NCBI GenBank assembly: GCA_039566865.1
Contig: CM076944.1
Coordinates: forward strand, 15,212,501-15,276,500
From: Aurelia coerulea
Taxonomy: Eukaryota; Cnidaria; Scyphozoa; Semaeostomeae; Ulmaridae
DNA: 64,000 nt
Direction: 5' to 3'
Shown here in pieces: positions 43,238 to 54,009 of the stretch (position 1 is the stretch's first letter; the number at the start of each line of letters is the position of its first letter). The position numbers and the translations under genes were made by a program. The notes under the pieces are model-generated. The model worked only from the letters and a program-made list of their open reading frames with translations, had not been told where the DNA came from and made no database searches.

Positions 43238-44469
43238 ATAGCGCATACTGTCTAAATGTCAGTAGAGTTCTTTTTCTTGAGGTTCGGTGACAACAAGTCT
43301 CCTCAAATCTCAAGAACTTTCCTGAGGATCCTTGCAGAATACAAGATGGCACTCTTCTGCAGTTCCACTATCTTCGTTTCGATGCCAATGTCCTCCAGTC
43401 TCTTTTTTAAAAGTTTTGGAGTCGTTCCTAAAGCTCCAATTATGATAGGGATGACTTTCACTCGTTTGTTCCAAATCTTTCTTAGCTCCCTGGCTAAATC
43501 TTGATATTTTTCAATTTTTTCCATTTCCTTTGCGTCCACTCTGCTATCATAAGGCACCGCGAAGTCAATTATCTTGCATATATTTTTCTTTTTGTCTGTC
43601 ACGATCATGTCAGGCCTTCTCGCTTCAATTACATGGTCTGTTTGTACTTCGAAATCCCATAGAATGTGGAAATCATTGTTCTCACTGACTGCATCTGGCT
43701 CATGTTCGTACCATTTCTCTTTAACATCAAATCCACACCGTTTACTGACTTCCCAATGCACCTTCTTCCCAACCCAGTCGTGTCGACGCTTATATTCCTT
43801 TTGTGCCATCTTACTGCACTCGCTCAAAATATGATTGACACTTTCGTCAGCTTGACCGCACATTCTGCATTTGCTTTCTTGCTGGGTCTTGTCTATCTTT
43901 GCCTTGATCAAATTAGTTCTGATTGCCTGCTCTTGAGCTGCCATTATCAATGTTTCTGTCTCCCTTTTCAAAGTGCCATCCTTTAACCACATCCATTGCT
44001 GCTCGTCCGCTAGATTTTCTGTCTGCCTGATGAACTGCCCATGTAGCATTTTTGCTTTCCAGTTGTTTTGCCTTTTGAGTTTTTTTCGTTTCTTGAACTC
44101 ATTCTTACTTTCAATTGCTGCTTCCCAGTCTGTGGCTTCATCGGCACCTCTTGCAGCACTAATCAGCCTTTCTTCACTCATCTTCACGTATTCTTGCAAT
44201 CCCAGTTTAGCTAAATTCACTGTATCTTCAACACTCAGGAGTCCTCTGCCCCCTTCACTTCGTGGTATGTATAGACGATCAACATTGCTCCTAGGATGCA
44301 GTGCATTATGCATAGTCATTAGCTTTCTTGTTCTTCTATCCATTTCTTGTAGATCACTAATAGTCCAGTCAAGGAAAGCAGCTGAGTATCTTAGCATTGG
44401 TATGGCCCATGTGTTGATTGCTTTGATTATGTTGCCACCATTGAGCTTGACACAATGGCACAATGACAC
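43238..44469 (-). mobile_element. 5'-truncated RLE LINE copy between two (ATT)n tracts
   Basis: Minus strand; the 3' end is at 43238 and the truncated 5' end at 44469, each adjoining (ATT)n. The reading frame is one and uninterrupted (see CDS). Confidence 0.85.
43303..44469 (-). CDS. RLE LINE thumb, CCHC finger and endonuclease, open frame
   Basis: About 388 codons remain open without break; the frame even runs on into the (ATT)n tract as poly-Ile. It begins in the thumb (AINTWAIPMLRYSAAFLDWT, RKLMTMHNALHPRSNVDRLY, RSEGGRGLLSVEDTV), then CRMCGQADESVNHILSEC with EYKRRHD, ARRPDMIVTDKKKNICKIID (P-D...D), YDSRVDAKEMEKIEKYQDLA, IPIIIGALGTTPKLLKKRL and ILRKVLEI at the end. The catalytic palm is missing by truncation. 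Clear young copy of a family related to, but distinct from, the split element. Confidence 0.88.
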   Translation of the reverse strand: MSLCHCVKLNGGNIIKAINTWAIPMLRYSAAFLDWTISDLQEMDRRTRKLMTMHNALHPRSNVDRLYIPRSEGGRGLLSVEDTVNLAKLGLQEYVKMSEERLISAARGADEATDWEAAIESKNEFKKRKKLKRQNNWKAKMLHGQFIRQTENLADEQQWMWLKDGTLKRETETLIMAAQEQAIRTNLIKAKIDKTQQESKCRMCGQADESVNHILSECSKMAQKEYKRRHDWVGKKVHWEVSKRCGFDVKEKWYEHEPDAVSENNDFHILWDFEVQTDHVIEARRPDMIVTDKKKNICKIIDFAVPYDSRVDAKEMEKIEKYQDLARELRKIWNKRVKVIPIIIGALGTTPKLLKKRLEDIGIETKIVELQKSAILYSARILRKVLEI

Positions 44470-44485
44470 AATTATTATTATTATG

Positions 44486-44520
<35 letters not shown>

Positions 44521-44540
44521 CATTATTATTATTATTGTTA
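44470..44540. repeat. (ATT)n microsatellite
   Basis: Imperfect run at the truncated 5' end of the RLE LINE and in front of a PLE tail. Confidence 0.93.
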
Positions 44541-44654
44541 ATAATAATGAAGATTTGACAACTGATGAAGATTTTATAATCGAAACGTATTGCTTTTAAC
44601 AGTTTTGTTTTTCATATACTTTTTTCTGTTATTTTTGATGGTGGTTTTGTTTTA
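44541..44654 (+). mobile_element. PLE 3'-end fragment
   Basis: About 110 bp resembling the ends at 30930-30990 and 57145-57240 (hammerhead-like core, then AACAGTTTTGTTTTT), followed by (ATT)n. Confidence 0.65.
44562..44589 (+). ncRNA. Hammerhead-like ribozyme motif (2)
   Basis: CTGATGA, an extra A, stem GATT/AATC with loop TTAT, GAAAC-GTA. A three-pair stem I (CAA before the core, TTG after the GTA) is possible. Confidence 0.5.
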
Positions 44655-44679
44655 ATATTATTATTATTATTATTATTAT
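44655..44679. repeat. (ATT)n microsatellite
   Basis: Eight units at the 3' side of the following RLE LINE. Confidence 0.9.
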
Positions 44680-47362
44680 GTAGATTTCACACGGTATTGA
44701 TGTACAAACCGGCTAATTGTCTAAATTGTGTTTCCCATCGAACCACTACCCGTGGTCTAGGATGGGAAGCATTTCTGCCTCTCCTTATTTCTGTTCTTCC
44801 GTGCTGTTCATCTTTGCTTTTTATTTCGTATCAAGGAATTTCCGGATAATCCGTGCTGTGCCAAGAAGACATGTTTTCTGCAGTACATCTACCCCCAGGT
44901 GCAGCTCTAGCTTTTCAAGGTTTTTTCTCAAATTCTTTGTCACAGTTCCCAAAGCCCCTATGATTGGTAGGATTATGACTTTGTCAACTTCTTTGTTCCA
45001 ACATTTCAGAATTTCATATTTCAAGTCAGTATAGTACTCTATCTTTTCTTGCTCTTTTTTCTTGATTCTGGTGTCAAACGGGCATGTAACATTAATGACG
45101 AGGCATACTTTCTGTTTCTTATCTAGGACTGCAATATCTGGCTTGTTGTGCTCTATTCTCTTTCCAGTTTGTATGGAAAAGTCCCATAACAATTTAATTT
45201 CATCATTTTCAAGGACTTTCATCTTTGTTTCCACAAAATGCTCATAGCTTTTCTCTGTGCATGCAAACCCGAATCTCTTGCAATAGTTCCAGTGGATTAT
45301 TGCAGCAATTTTATCATGTCTGCACTTCTTGTAATCATTTTGAGCTAACTGTGAGCATTCAGATACACTACAGTCTCGTCTCGTTCATCACACATTCTGC
45401 ATTTGGTTGAGCAATCATGTTTGTCTATCATTTTGTTAATCCAATTTACCCTTAGTGCCTGTTCCTGTGCTGCTAGTAGTAATCCTTCAGTCTCTTTCTT
45501 TAATACCCCTTTCTGTAACCACAGCCAGCTATCCTTGTCATCCCTAACTTCTTTTGTTTCTTTGAAAAACACTGAATGGAGCTTCTTTTCTTCATAGTTT
45601 GCCTTCCGTTTTTTCCCCATTTCCACTTTTTTCCGTTTTGGCTCTACCGACTCTGTAAAAAGCCCATCTCTTACAACCTCCTTAAGCAAAGCTTCTTTCG
45701 TTTGTTCCAGGTAAAAGCCAGGACTTGCTTTCTCTAATTCTACAACCTCTTTCTGCTCTTTTCCAGTACAAACGGTCCACATCCGATTGGGGGTGCATAC
45801 TTCTGTGCATTGTAAGCAACTTTCTGGTCTTCCTATCAATATCCTTCACTTCATATTTTTTCCAATCAATGATTCCTGCCCCATATCGTATTAGTGAAAC
45901 TGCCCTTGAATTTATCGCTTGTATTATGTTTCCGGCATTCAGTTTGGATCTCAAAATCTTCTTAATTCTACGGAAATATTCTTGCCTGAGTATGTCCTTC
46001 ATTTCTGTACTTTTGATTTTATCATTCTCCAGTTCTCCCAGATACTTATAAGCTTCTTGATCTTGCAAGGATTTTATTTCCTTGCCTTCAAGTAGATCTA
46101 ATCCATCACTATTCATCAATTTTCCTCTCTTCATCTCCACCATAGCACATTTCTCGATACCGAATGTCATCCCAATGTCGCTGCTAAATTTTCGCACCGT
46201 TTGCACCAAGGAGTCCAATTGATTCTTGTCTTTTCCATATAGCTTTAAATCGTCCATGAAAAGGAGATGGTTCAATTTAGCCCTCTCCTTTCCCAGTGAA
46301 TATTCTTCTTTAGCTTTATTTAATATAATAGATAAAGGGATCAACGCTAACACAAATAAGATAGGCGAGAGGCTGTCCCCTTGAAATATCCCTCTTCTTA
46401 TCTGTACATCTGCTAATCTTTCTCCTCCTGGTGTTAACTCTACTCTCCAATGTTGCATTGCATTTTCTAACAGATTTCTGACCTTTCCCGAGATTTTGAC
46501 CAATTCAAGACAACGCTTGATCCACGAATGTGAAACTAGGTCATATGCCTTTTTATAATCCATGCAGGCAATGCACAAGTGTGTCATCCTTATTTTGCAA
46601 TTCCTCAGCACCATCTTATCGATCATCAACTGATCTTTCGTTCCCCTACTGTTTCTGCAGCAACCTTTCTGTTCATCAGGCATTAGATTTTTCTCCTGTA
46701 GATGTGGTATATCTCTTCTGCAATTATTCCTGTTAGAAGTTTCCACATAAATGGTAAACAAGTGATCGGGCGGTAGTTTGAGACTATGTTCCCTTTAGAT
46801 TTGTCCTTCAGCATCAGGCAAGTTCTTCCTTTGGTCATCCACAATGGTACATTCCCCGCTGTCATACATTCATCTAGCTGCATTGCTATAATTTCATGTA
46901 AGTTTGTAAATTCTCTCAGCCAGTACCCATGTACAAGATCTGGTCCAGTTTCTTTCCACTTTCCCACCTTTTTCAAGTGTTTTTTAACTCTTTCTTTCGT
47001 GATGTTAAAATCTTTCTGTGCTTAAACATTTTCGGTGTGATTTTCCACTTGCTTTATCCACTGTGCATTATCATTGTACTTGGTTTCTTTTCCCCAAATT
47101 TCTCCGCAAAACAGTTAGCTCTCTTCAGCATTCGGTGTTATGTTATCCCTTCTCTTATTTCTCTCTAGAATATCAAATGATCCTTTCTAGTTTGTTTGGA
47201 AAAGGCAATTTTGCATGTACTGGTTGTTTTGTTCCTCATATTTTCTAATCTTTGCAGTCGTTGCTTTTACTCTTTGCTTTAGCTCTTCAATCACTGTCTC
47301 AATTCCCCTTTTCCCTTCATGATATGTTAGCTCTAGCCTACTTTTTACTTCTTCTTTCTTTA
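44680..47362 (-). pseudogene. RLE LINE copy (RT to endonuclease), frameshifted
   Basis: Minus reading from 47362: a coiled-coil end ([20 protein letters not shown]), the fingers ([40 protein letters not shown]), [74 protein letters not shown], thumb ([20 protein letters not shown]), CRMCDERDETV, and the nuclease (HNKPDIAVLDKKQKVCLVIN, VTCPFDTRIKKKEQEKIEYY, ILPIIGALGTVTKNLRKNL). Frame changes near 46970, 46720, 45770 and 45300. Both ends abut (ATT)n. This family has VTCPFDTR rather than IDIAVP, closer to family 2 at 35379. Confidence 0.88.
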
Positions 47363-47473
<111 letters not shown>

Positions 47474-47545
47474 AAGAATTGATCGAGATGCCTTGCTTGC
47501 TGATAGTTAACAACAAATAAAAAACAAGACTGCTTGTGTGAAAAT

Positions 47546-47572
47546 TTTTGATCTATCGTAGATCTTCTTCAA
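47546..47572 (-). ncRNA. Degenerate hammerhead-like motif (4)
   Basis: Minus strand: TTGAAGA, an extra A, a six-pair stem GATCTA/TAGATC, then AAAA where GAAA is expected. The longer stem with the same frame suggests an older PLE end. Confidence 0.3.
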
Positions 47573-47599
47573 TCACTAAATGATAGCATTCTATAAATC

Positions 47600-48105
47600 T
47601 AATAGTTAATAAACATTTAACAAGAGAGAATGTTGCGTTCTATAATGGAAAAAGAATTAAACGTTCTCCTAAATAATGGAATGTAAGTTTCTAATGATGT
47701 GGCGTCATGAAATACGCGGTTAATTCGTTTTGCTAAATAGTTTTAAATGAATACGTCCTAGTTCGTTGCAACGACTTTCTTTCTGTGCAAGGATATCAGA
47801 GTCCCCTTCAACGCTCTCTATAAGACGTGCACCCGCAGATCGCGATCAAAACTGCACAATTCACTGTCATACTATTATTATTATTGCTGCGTAGCCGAGC
47901 GTAGCGAGCGCAGCGGCATCCTATTCGGGATTGATTTCCAGATTTTGAGGACCGTTCACCGGTGGTTGGGCATTCCAAGAGAACAAAAAGAACTTTACTC
48001 GATTCACTACAGAAGTTGTTGTTGTTGCTGTTGTTGTCGCTTCAGTTGTCTGCTCGGTGGTTGTGGAAAAAAGAGACATTTATACTGAATCTAAGTAAAT
48101 TCAAC
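47600..48105 (+). other. Unassigned, possible 5' leader
   Basis: No gene. GCGTAGCCGAGCGTAGCG at 47889 is a short GC-rich near-palindrome; (GTT)n-like words at 48014-48035. Less AT-rich than neighbours, which would suit a promoter or leader for the exon at 48106. Confidence 0.35.
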
Positions 48106-48191
48106 ATGTCGTCTCCTTTCAACAACGAAAGTCGTGAGTCGAGTCGAGTTCGTCAAATCGTAGAAGGACAAGCGTACTTCCACGCGCATTG
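48106..48191 (+). CDS. Candidate first coding exon of an unknown gene
   Basis: ATG in a fair context (AATTCAACATGTCG) opens 28 codons, MSSPFNNESRESSRVRQIVE then GQAYFHAH, ending phase 2 at ATTG followed by GTTAGT, a good splice donor. No further exon is recognised downstream, and the RecQ-carrying transposon starts 225 bp later. I do not recognise the product; the exon may be spurious. Confidence 0.3.
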
Positions 48192-48415
48192 GTTAGTATC
48201 ATGTCTTTTGTTTTATCCTCATTTCATTACAAATATATGAGGCTTTCTCTTTATCATCTCCAATATTGTTTTGATCTACGTTTTTATAGCTGACAGGAAG
48301 ATTTCATCAGGGCCTAATAAGTCTGATATTGATAAACCAGACCTTGGCAGCGGAAGGAAGTGGATAAAGCAGCAGTGTTTAAAATTCAGACGGAGAATTT
48401 CAAGTAGGAATTGTG

Positions 48416-48507
48416 TAGCCTGCGTGCAGACTCTACTGATTCCCTGAAGAGAAGTGAGGTTCCTCCTCCAGTAGAGTCTGCGCATCAGCGACGGAGAGCC
48501 TGTCTGC
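48416..48507 (+). repeat. Left terminal inverted repeat of the RecQ-carrying transposon
   Basis: Within the 92 bp a 13-bp word GCAGACTCTACTG (48426-48438) is answered by its inverse CAGTAGAGTCTGC (48469-48481), 30 bp away; the right TIR has the same arrangement. Such nested pairs commonly serve as transposase binding sites. Confidence 0.92.
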
Positions 48508-49369
48508 TGACATCAGCATTTTACATTCTGATGTTCCCGGATGTTGCCGTCTGTTGTATATTCAATATGGACGCCACGCTGCACGATCGCTTGACGGTGG
48601 TTAAAAGATTTTATGCAAAATGGAGTTGGAAAGAACATTGTGCAGAATTTGCAGAATCGAAATAGTAACAAAGCACGACTTTAGTTAATTCCAGGAAAGT
48701 TGATTATGAGGAAAGCATTAAAAGTTTTCATGAGTCGATAAAAATAGAGAGGTTGGCGTTGTTGGCGAGGCCTAAAATGAAATACATTTGCAAACCAAAC
48801 AATAATGTTTGACGCAACTGAAGCGATGGCATTGAAAATTACTGAGGAAATTTAAAGTTACGAATGAAGTCAGATATTCTCTTGGAGTCACGAATGAAAT
48901 CCGAGTTTTTGACCTGGCGCAATCAAGTTTATCACCCCGCCCGTGTGATGCACGCATAGCCTAATATTATATGGCTCTGGAGGAAATATACCCCTTGATT
49001 TGGTGCTAGAACATTTCAACAACATTACGAAACTGTGCTTAGCCACTCTCAGAAGGCCTGCAGAGAGTGCAGAATTAAGAAGATCAGGAAAACACTAAAG
49101 CATCAATCAAAAATGACATTTATGTACTAATAACAAAGGTAGACAATACAAAGCACACACAAGGCAAAATCCAGCCATTTTAGACGACTTTGATGTTCAT
49201 GACTTCTATACATGTTATGGGTTGAAACAGACAAGAAAAAAATTCAGATTCATTATTTACAGTAAACCGTTAAAAAGCATATCAACTAGTGGTTGCAGCT
49301 CTATGGCCTCATCCCACATGTCCACTACAGTGTAAAACGCTGAGTGCATTTTTTTTATAAGAAATTAAG

Positions 49370-49620
49370 AATTTGGGCCAGTACTGAAAGTTTCTTAATG
49401 ATCAGATTTTGATTATTCTTACTTTCTTACGAATTTCTGAAAAGTTTCCTAACAAACTTCATGTTCACTACCTGTCCTTGCGAACTTTTCAAAACAATGT
49501 GTTTTGAGGGCTTCCAGTATTTAGACATTAAACAAATGAAGATAAAGTAAAAATATGTTATAAAGTTATCTTTTCCCAGTACTGGAGTTTCTTAATTTTT
49601 TGGCAATCTGAGAGTCAAGG
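49370..49620 (-). repeat. Dispersed repeat, copy 2, in the transposon's left half
   Basis: 49370-49470 matches 8755-8845 in inverted orientation (AAGAATTTGGGCCAGTACTG, AAAGTTTCTTA). CCAGTACTGGAGTTTCTTAA at 49577 is a second weaker hit. Confidence 0.55.
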
Positions 49621-50115
49621 TTCTTCTTACGGAGAAAATTTGTGCATGTGGCCATTACTATTTATCAAGACCCCTCTCTAATAAGCCCCTCACACCTATT
49701 CCCAAACCTAATTGAGACCCCCTCTCATTGTAAGGCCCCCTCCATGTATTTAAAACACAAATGCTTTTGAAAATTTTCTCTCAGAGAACTAAAACAATTA
49801 AAAGAATAATTTTTATTGTTTTGGGCTCAACACCAACTTGCATTTGTTTGTATTACTTTCAAAATGTTAAAAGTCAAACTCGGATAAATCAGTCTTGCAT
49901 TTTCAGAAGCTCAGGAAAAAGTATCAGTCCCTAGATTGGACTGAATTAAAATCCCTAAATTGGACAAAATATGATGAGTTAAAATATGACAGGTTAGCCA
50001 GATTTGCTTGGATTAAGTCAAATTATTTCTCTCGGTCTGACGAAATCTGAATCATGCGAGTATGACCGTATGTTCATTTTGGGCAATACGAAATAAAAGG
50101 TTCCACTGTTGGAGT

Positions 50116-52690
50116 TCAGATATATTTATTTGATTCTCTAGAAGATGAGTTTTTCTGAACAAAGAGTGGCACTAAATGCTGTGTCCATATTTTGATGTTG
50201 ACTTGCGTAATTAAGAGCATCCAATTCAGAATCATCAACAATGTCTTGTCATGCATTGTCTTCATTTTCTTCCACCAAAAATGAATGATCCAAATCTGAA
50301 CAAGGATGTCTGGAAAGATTGAACTCAAGATCTCCAAAATTTTGATTCCATGGGTAAAAATTTCCAGATCTCCGCATGCTTTCTCAGAGTTTCATAGTTA
50401 AATGTTTTGTCAGCATGCTTCAACACTTGGTTGATATGAAAATCTCCATAGTTGATATTCACATTGGACAAAATAGATAATGTGCTCATAACTTTGTATT
50501 CCTGTAAATCTTTGGAAAGTAGTTTCATTTGTTCATTTGATATCTCTTGTGTTTTTACTATATGTTCACACCCTTCAGAATTTTCCTGAATAAAAGGATA
50601 ATAGGATACAGTGCATGGATCTGCTTTACAGTCATTATTAAAATTTTCAGCACAAATGTCGAACAGCACTTGCAGCCTCGTATTACACCCATTGCATCAT
50701 TGTTTTCAGAAAGATTGTTTGAAATCATCTCTCTGCGGCATTTGCTTGATGTCACATATTCTCTGATGTCGTCCCCTGCACAATTTGATCGCAAAAATCC
50801 ATTGTACAGCAGGGAGCAGCGGCTTTTAGAACCATCTCTTCGCGTCCTACCACATTCTTGTATGTAGGATTCAATGGATTTTGATGGCCCTAAATGCAAT
50901 ATTCTACAGACACCTTTTGCAATTCATACCCATTCCAAAAGCCACAGTACATTTTAAAATTCTTATTGTGCCATCTAATTCTGAAAGATCCTTTAAAATA
51001 TGCACTTTTGATCTGTTCGGTGTTCCTGCATGAAACATGTCTACTGACCTTTTCTGTGGGATCTTGAGTTTCAATGCATAAAAATCTGGACCAAGGCTTT
51101 CTTCAAATGTCTTCCATATGACAGCTGCTGGGTTTTGGGTTTTGCAAATAAATCCTTTCTGTCCTTATTTTTGACTTGCAACTCAGTTATAAGTGGGTAG
51201 AACATTTTTTGAATAACATATCATTATATATCAAATTTAAAATTCTCCTTCCCAGGTGAAAACTCCAAGATGTGTGTGTTTCTGCCAACACAAGGCCTCA
51301 AAGATTTTCAGTTTTGTAGCTTTTGTAGCAGTTGCTGTGAACCCTGAAAACTGTGTATCTCTTGGTAGCAAAGATCTTAACTTCCCAATTGATCCATACC
51401 AAATCCTGGAGTGATCCATGTTAGACCTTGATGACCCCCTGCAAAAGAATATTTTGTTACCTCAAGAACTACTGTACTGTACTTTGAAAGATGTTTGCAC
51501 TTAATTTAAATCCAGCTTGAGAATAAAACATTTATTTAGAAATCTAACAAATTTTCACAGGGAGTCAGCATTTCTAATTTTACTAAATAAATGATCTATT
51601 ATGAGCATTTCTTATCAAACATTGTCTTACGTGAATTAATAAGAAAATCTTTATTTCCCAAATTCATGTTTTAGAATGGCCATTTAATTTTACATCAAAT
51701 ACAGTTAGTGTCAGAAGTTCAGATTCTAGAATGTATGGATTCCAGGGTTATCTAATACGGCTGATCCAATCCTAGGGATGAAGAACACTGTCTGACATCA
51801 TTCAACAGGCAATGATTCAAAGCTTATTTCAATGGCAGCACACTGTATTGATTTTCCAGGGCTTTGATAATATGGTATTCAAGGGGTTAAATAAACATTG
51901 CAAGAATCTGCAAATAATAATTATTATAATATGATAACAATAAAATTGCAAGAATCTGCATCCACCCTATTTTGTCTAATGAAGAGGGCACTACAAGGAT
52001 TCTTTTGAGTAGGGGGTTGCCACCCCCCAACCACTGCACAAACAACCCATATTTTCAAAGTTAATTTCAAAAAATGAATGCACCACAATAACTTTTCATA
52101 TCATGGATTTGGCTACCATTTATTAAATTTGAAGCATTAAATTTCCGTATCATTTTGGCAAAACCCTAACCTAAACCTACTGTCTGTATCAAAATTGATG
52201 TTGAAGGTGGTCCATTTTGCTTAGACAGCTTTGGTCCATGTCCCCCCTCTATGCACCAGTATTCCATGATGTTCCCCCAACGAGAATTTACTTTTTTGCA
52301 CCATGAAAAACTTACCATAGTGTTATGCAATGGGCTTCATAAACAGCAACTCCGACAGTTATCAGCAAAGTAATTATCAGTAGGCCTAAATAGTTGCTCC
52401 ATTTTGTTGGGAAGACAACATCGATTCAGGTGTGAGGAGGAAGAGTCTGTTCTTGACATCCAAGAAGGGTTGTACAGTGCTCCTGTCCACGGAATATTGC
52501 CACAGCTGAAACATAAGTCTTTAAAATCTTTGAAATAAAATTACAGTGCATTCTTTTGTTCGTTGTTAAATCTGTCGACATTCAAAGTACAGCATGCAAG
52601 CTTCCATGCTTCCTGGAAACGTTCTTCATCCCACTCCTGCCATGTTGTTGTTCCTATTGCGCCATCATGAATTGCGAGATAACAATAGAA
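50116..52690 (-). pseudogene. RecQ-family helicase, intron-containing and degenerate
   Basis: Minus reading from about 52655: QEWDEERFQEAWKLACCTLN, VDRFNNEQKNAL (N-terminal Q-like motif), an acceptor at 52506, RLFLLTPESML (motif usually SPE), AVYEAHCITLW (motif II; DEAHC with D replaced), a donor at 52315 and an acceptor at 51439 that join in frame to RIWYGSIGKLRSLLP and FTATATKATKLKIFEAL (motif III TATA). Then VIWKTFEESLG, SVDMFHAGTPNRSKVHILKD, IRILKCTVAFGMGMNCK (motif V-like), a stop and shift, and SIESYIQECGRTRRDGSKSR (motif VI; usually QE-GRAGRDG). The tail has CDICAENFNNDC-like Cys and a long C-terminal region. The Walker A GKS motif is not found. RecQ enzymes unwind DNA 3' to 5'; this copy is dead. 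Confidence 0.82.
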
Positions 52691-52743
52691 TCGCTCTCTA
52701 CCAATGAGATTTGGTTCCTCGAGCCGAGGAACCGCACGTGACC

Positions 52744-52835
52744 GCAGACAGGCTTTCCGTCGCTGATGCGCAGACTCTACTGGAGGAGGAACCTCACTTT
52801 TCTTTAGGGAATCAGTAGAGTCTGCACGCAGGCTA
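52744..52835 (-). repeat. Right terminal inverted repeat of the RecQ-carrying transposon
   Basis: Inverse of 48416-48507 with three mismatches. A perfect small hairpin (GGTTCCTCG/CGAGGAACC) stands just inside at 52710-52731. Confidence 0.92.
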
Positions 52836-52843
52836 GAATTGTG

Positions 52844-54009
52844 GGGTTAGGCCACCAAATAACACCTACATTAGTGTTGCGAGTTTCTGTGTGTTTCTTT
52901 TACTCTACTAGGGATCAGGAGATATTGAAATAAATCCTGGACCAACACCTTCATCAAGCAACAGTCCCTTCTGGCTCTGCTCTGAAAGTTAAGTCCTGGA
53001 TCTGCCAAAAGTAGTTGCAAATGGAACTCTACACCAACTCACCAAGGGGATGCATATTTGAGTGAAGAATCACACGGAAGGCAGTGTGCTTTTATGGCAA
53101 CCATCGTGAAATGGCAGTTGAAAGGTGAGTATATACAGATATATGATATACTAGAACTTGACCGCAAGTGGCTTGAGCCACTTTTATATGCTTACAGTCC
53201 CTTTAACTTTGTGCAATAAGCTGGATGTTTTATATTTAGAAGTTGATTGCTTAATATTGGAGCTGAAAATACTTTCACATAAATGTCAACAGATATTTTT
53301 GACAATGGGAAAACAATTGTTTATTGGCTGTTTCAAGACAAAACACTGAAATTCAAAGCACTTGCAACTGCCATATGTGCTGAGCTGTGCTGAGTTTAAT
53401 TCAGTGTTATTGCAATTACACACAGCTATAAGAAACTCTAAAGCAATTTCATAGAAGATTAAGAAATTTGATACCCATTTCTCAAATCATTCACAATTTG
53501 AGTTCTAAGCTGGTGTCAAATCAGCCTTTCATTGAAACAAGTAGAAATTAAGAAGCCCAAAAAGAAAGTTGTTGGAAACTCACCCCAAAGCCATACCAAA
53601 ATTCTTACAGAAAATGTGTGTGGTGTCTATCTACTTTTTTCACTTTACAATAGCTGACATCAGCTGATTACTTTTGGTATTGGTATGGTAATATTGATTC
53701 TGTTTTTCTACAGTTGTCTGCACAAAATTGTATAACATTTGGAACTAGCTAGCTGGTTTTTGTATTAGAATGATGGTTTTGCTACTGTTTTGCTGCAACT
53801 GTTCTTTCTTTCATTGTTCTCTGTTATGCAAGTTAGGACTATCTAGGCACTCCCAACATTTACCAAAACCCTGAGTTTCCAAATTTTTGATTTCATGTGA
53901 TGACAATAGAACATCGTGGCTGTTTGTGTAGCAAATCAAAAATTGAATATAAGTTTGCACAAACTGTGGTCTTTCAATTTGTGGGATTTGTTATTGCTTT
54001 TCATGTGGA
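52844..54009. other. Unassigned, with a 2A-like relic at 52912-52959
   Basis: At 52912 the plus frame reads GSGDIEINPGPTPSSSNSPF. An in-frame TAG at 52909 is also the end of a pyrimidine-rich acceptor-like tract. The frame continues to a stop at about 52990. GTGAGTAT at 53125 is donor-like. The rest (53150-54009) has no recognised gene. Confidence 0.5.

Larger units (their letters stand above)
48416..52835. mobile_element. DNA transposon with 92-bp TIRs and 8-bp duplication, carrying a RecQ-like helicase gene
   Basis: Left end TAGCCTGCGTGCAGACTCTA; the right end is its inverse. Inverted repeats span 92 bp with three mismatches. GAATTGTG stands immediately outside both ends (48408-48415, 52836-52843). 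The only recognised gene is a broken RecQ-like helicase on the minus strand, starting close to the right end. No transposase is recognised in 48508-50100; that part has only short frames, among them MDATLHDRLTVVKRFYAKWS at 48567, of unknown meaning. An 8-bp duplication occurs in hAT, P, MULE and KDZ/Zisupton elements; terminal bases do not look like hAT. Superfamily open. Confidence 0.88.

Noticed and set aside
48540..48665. Transposase start in the RecQ-carrying element (MDATLHDRL)
   Set aside because: Too short and without any transposase motif; left as unknown.
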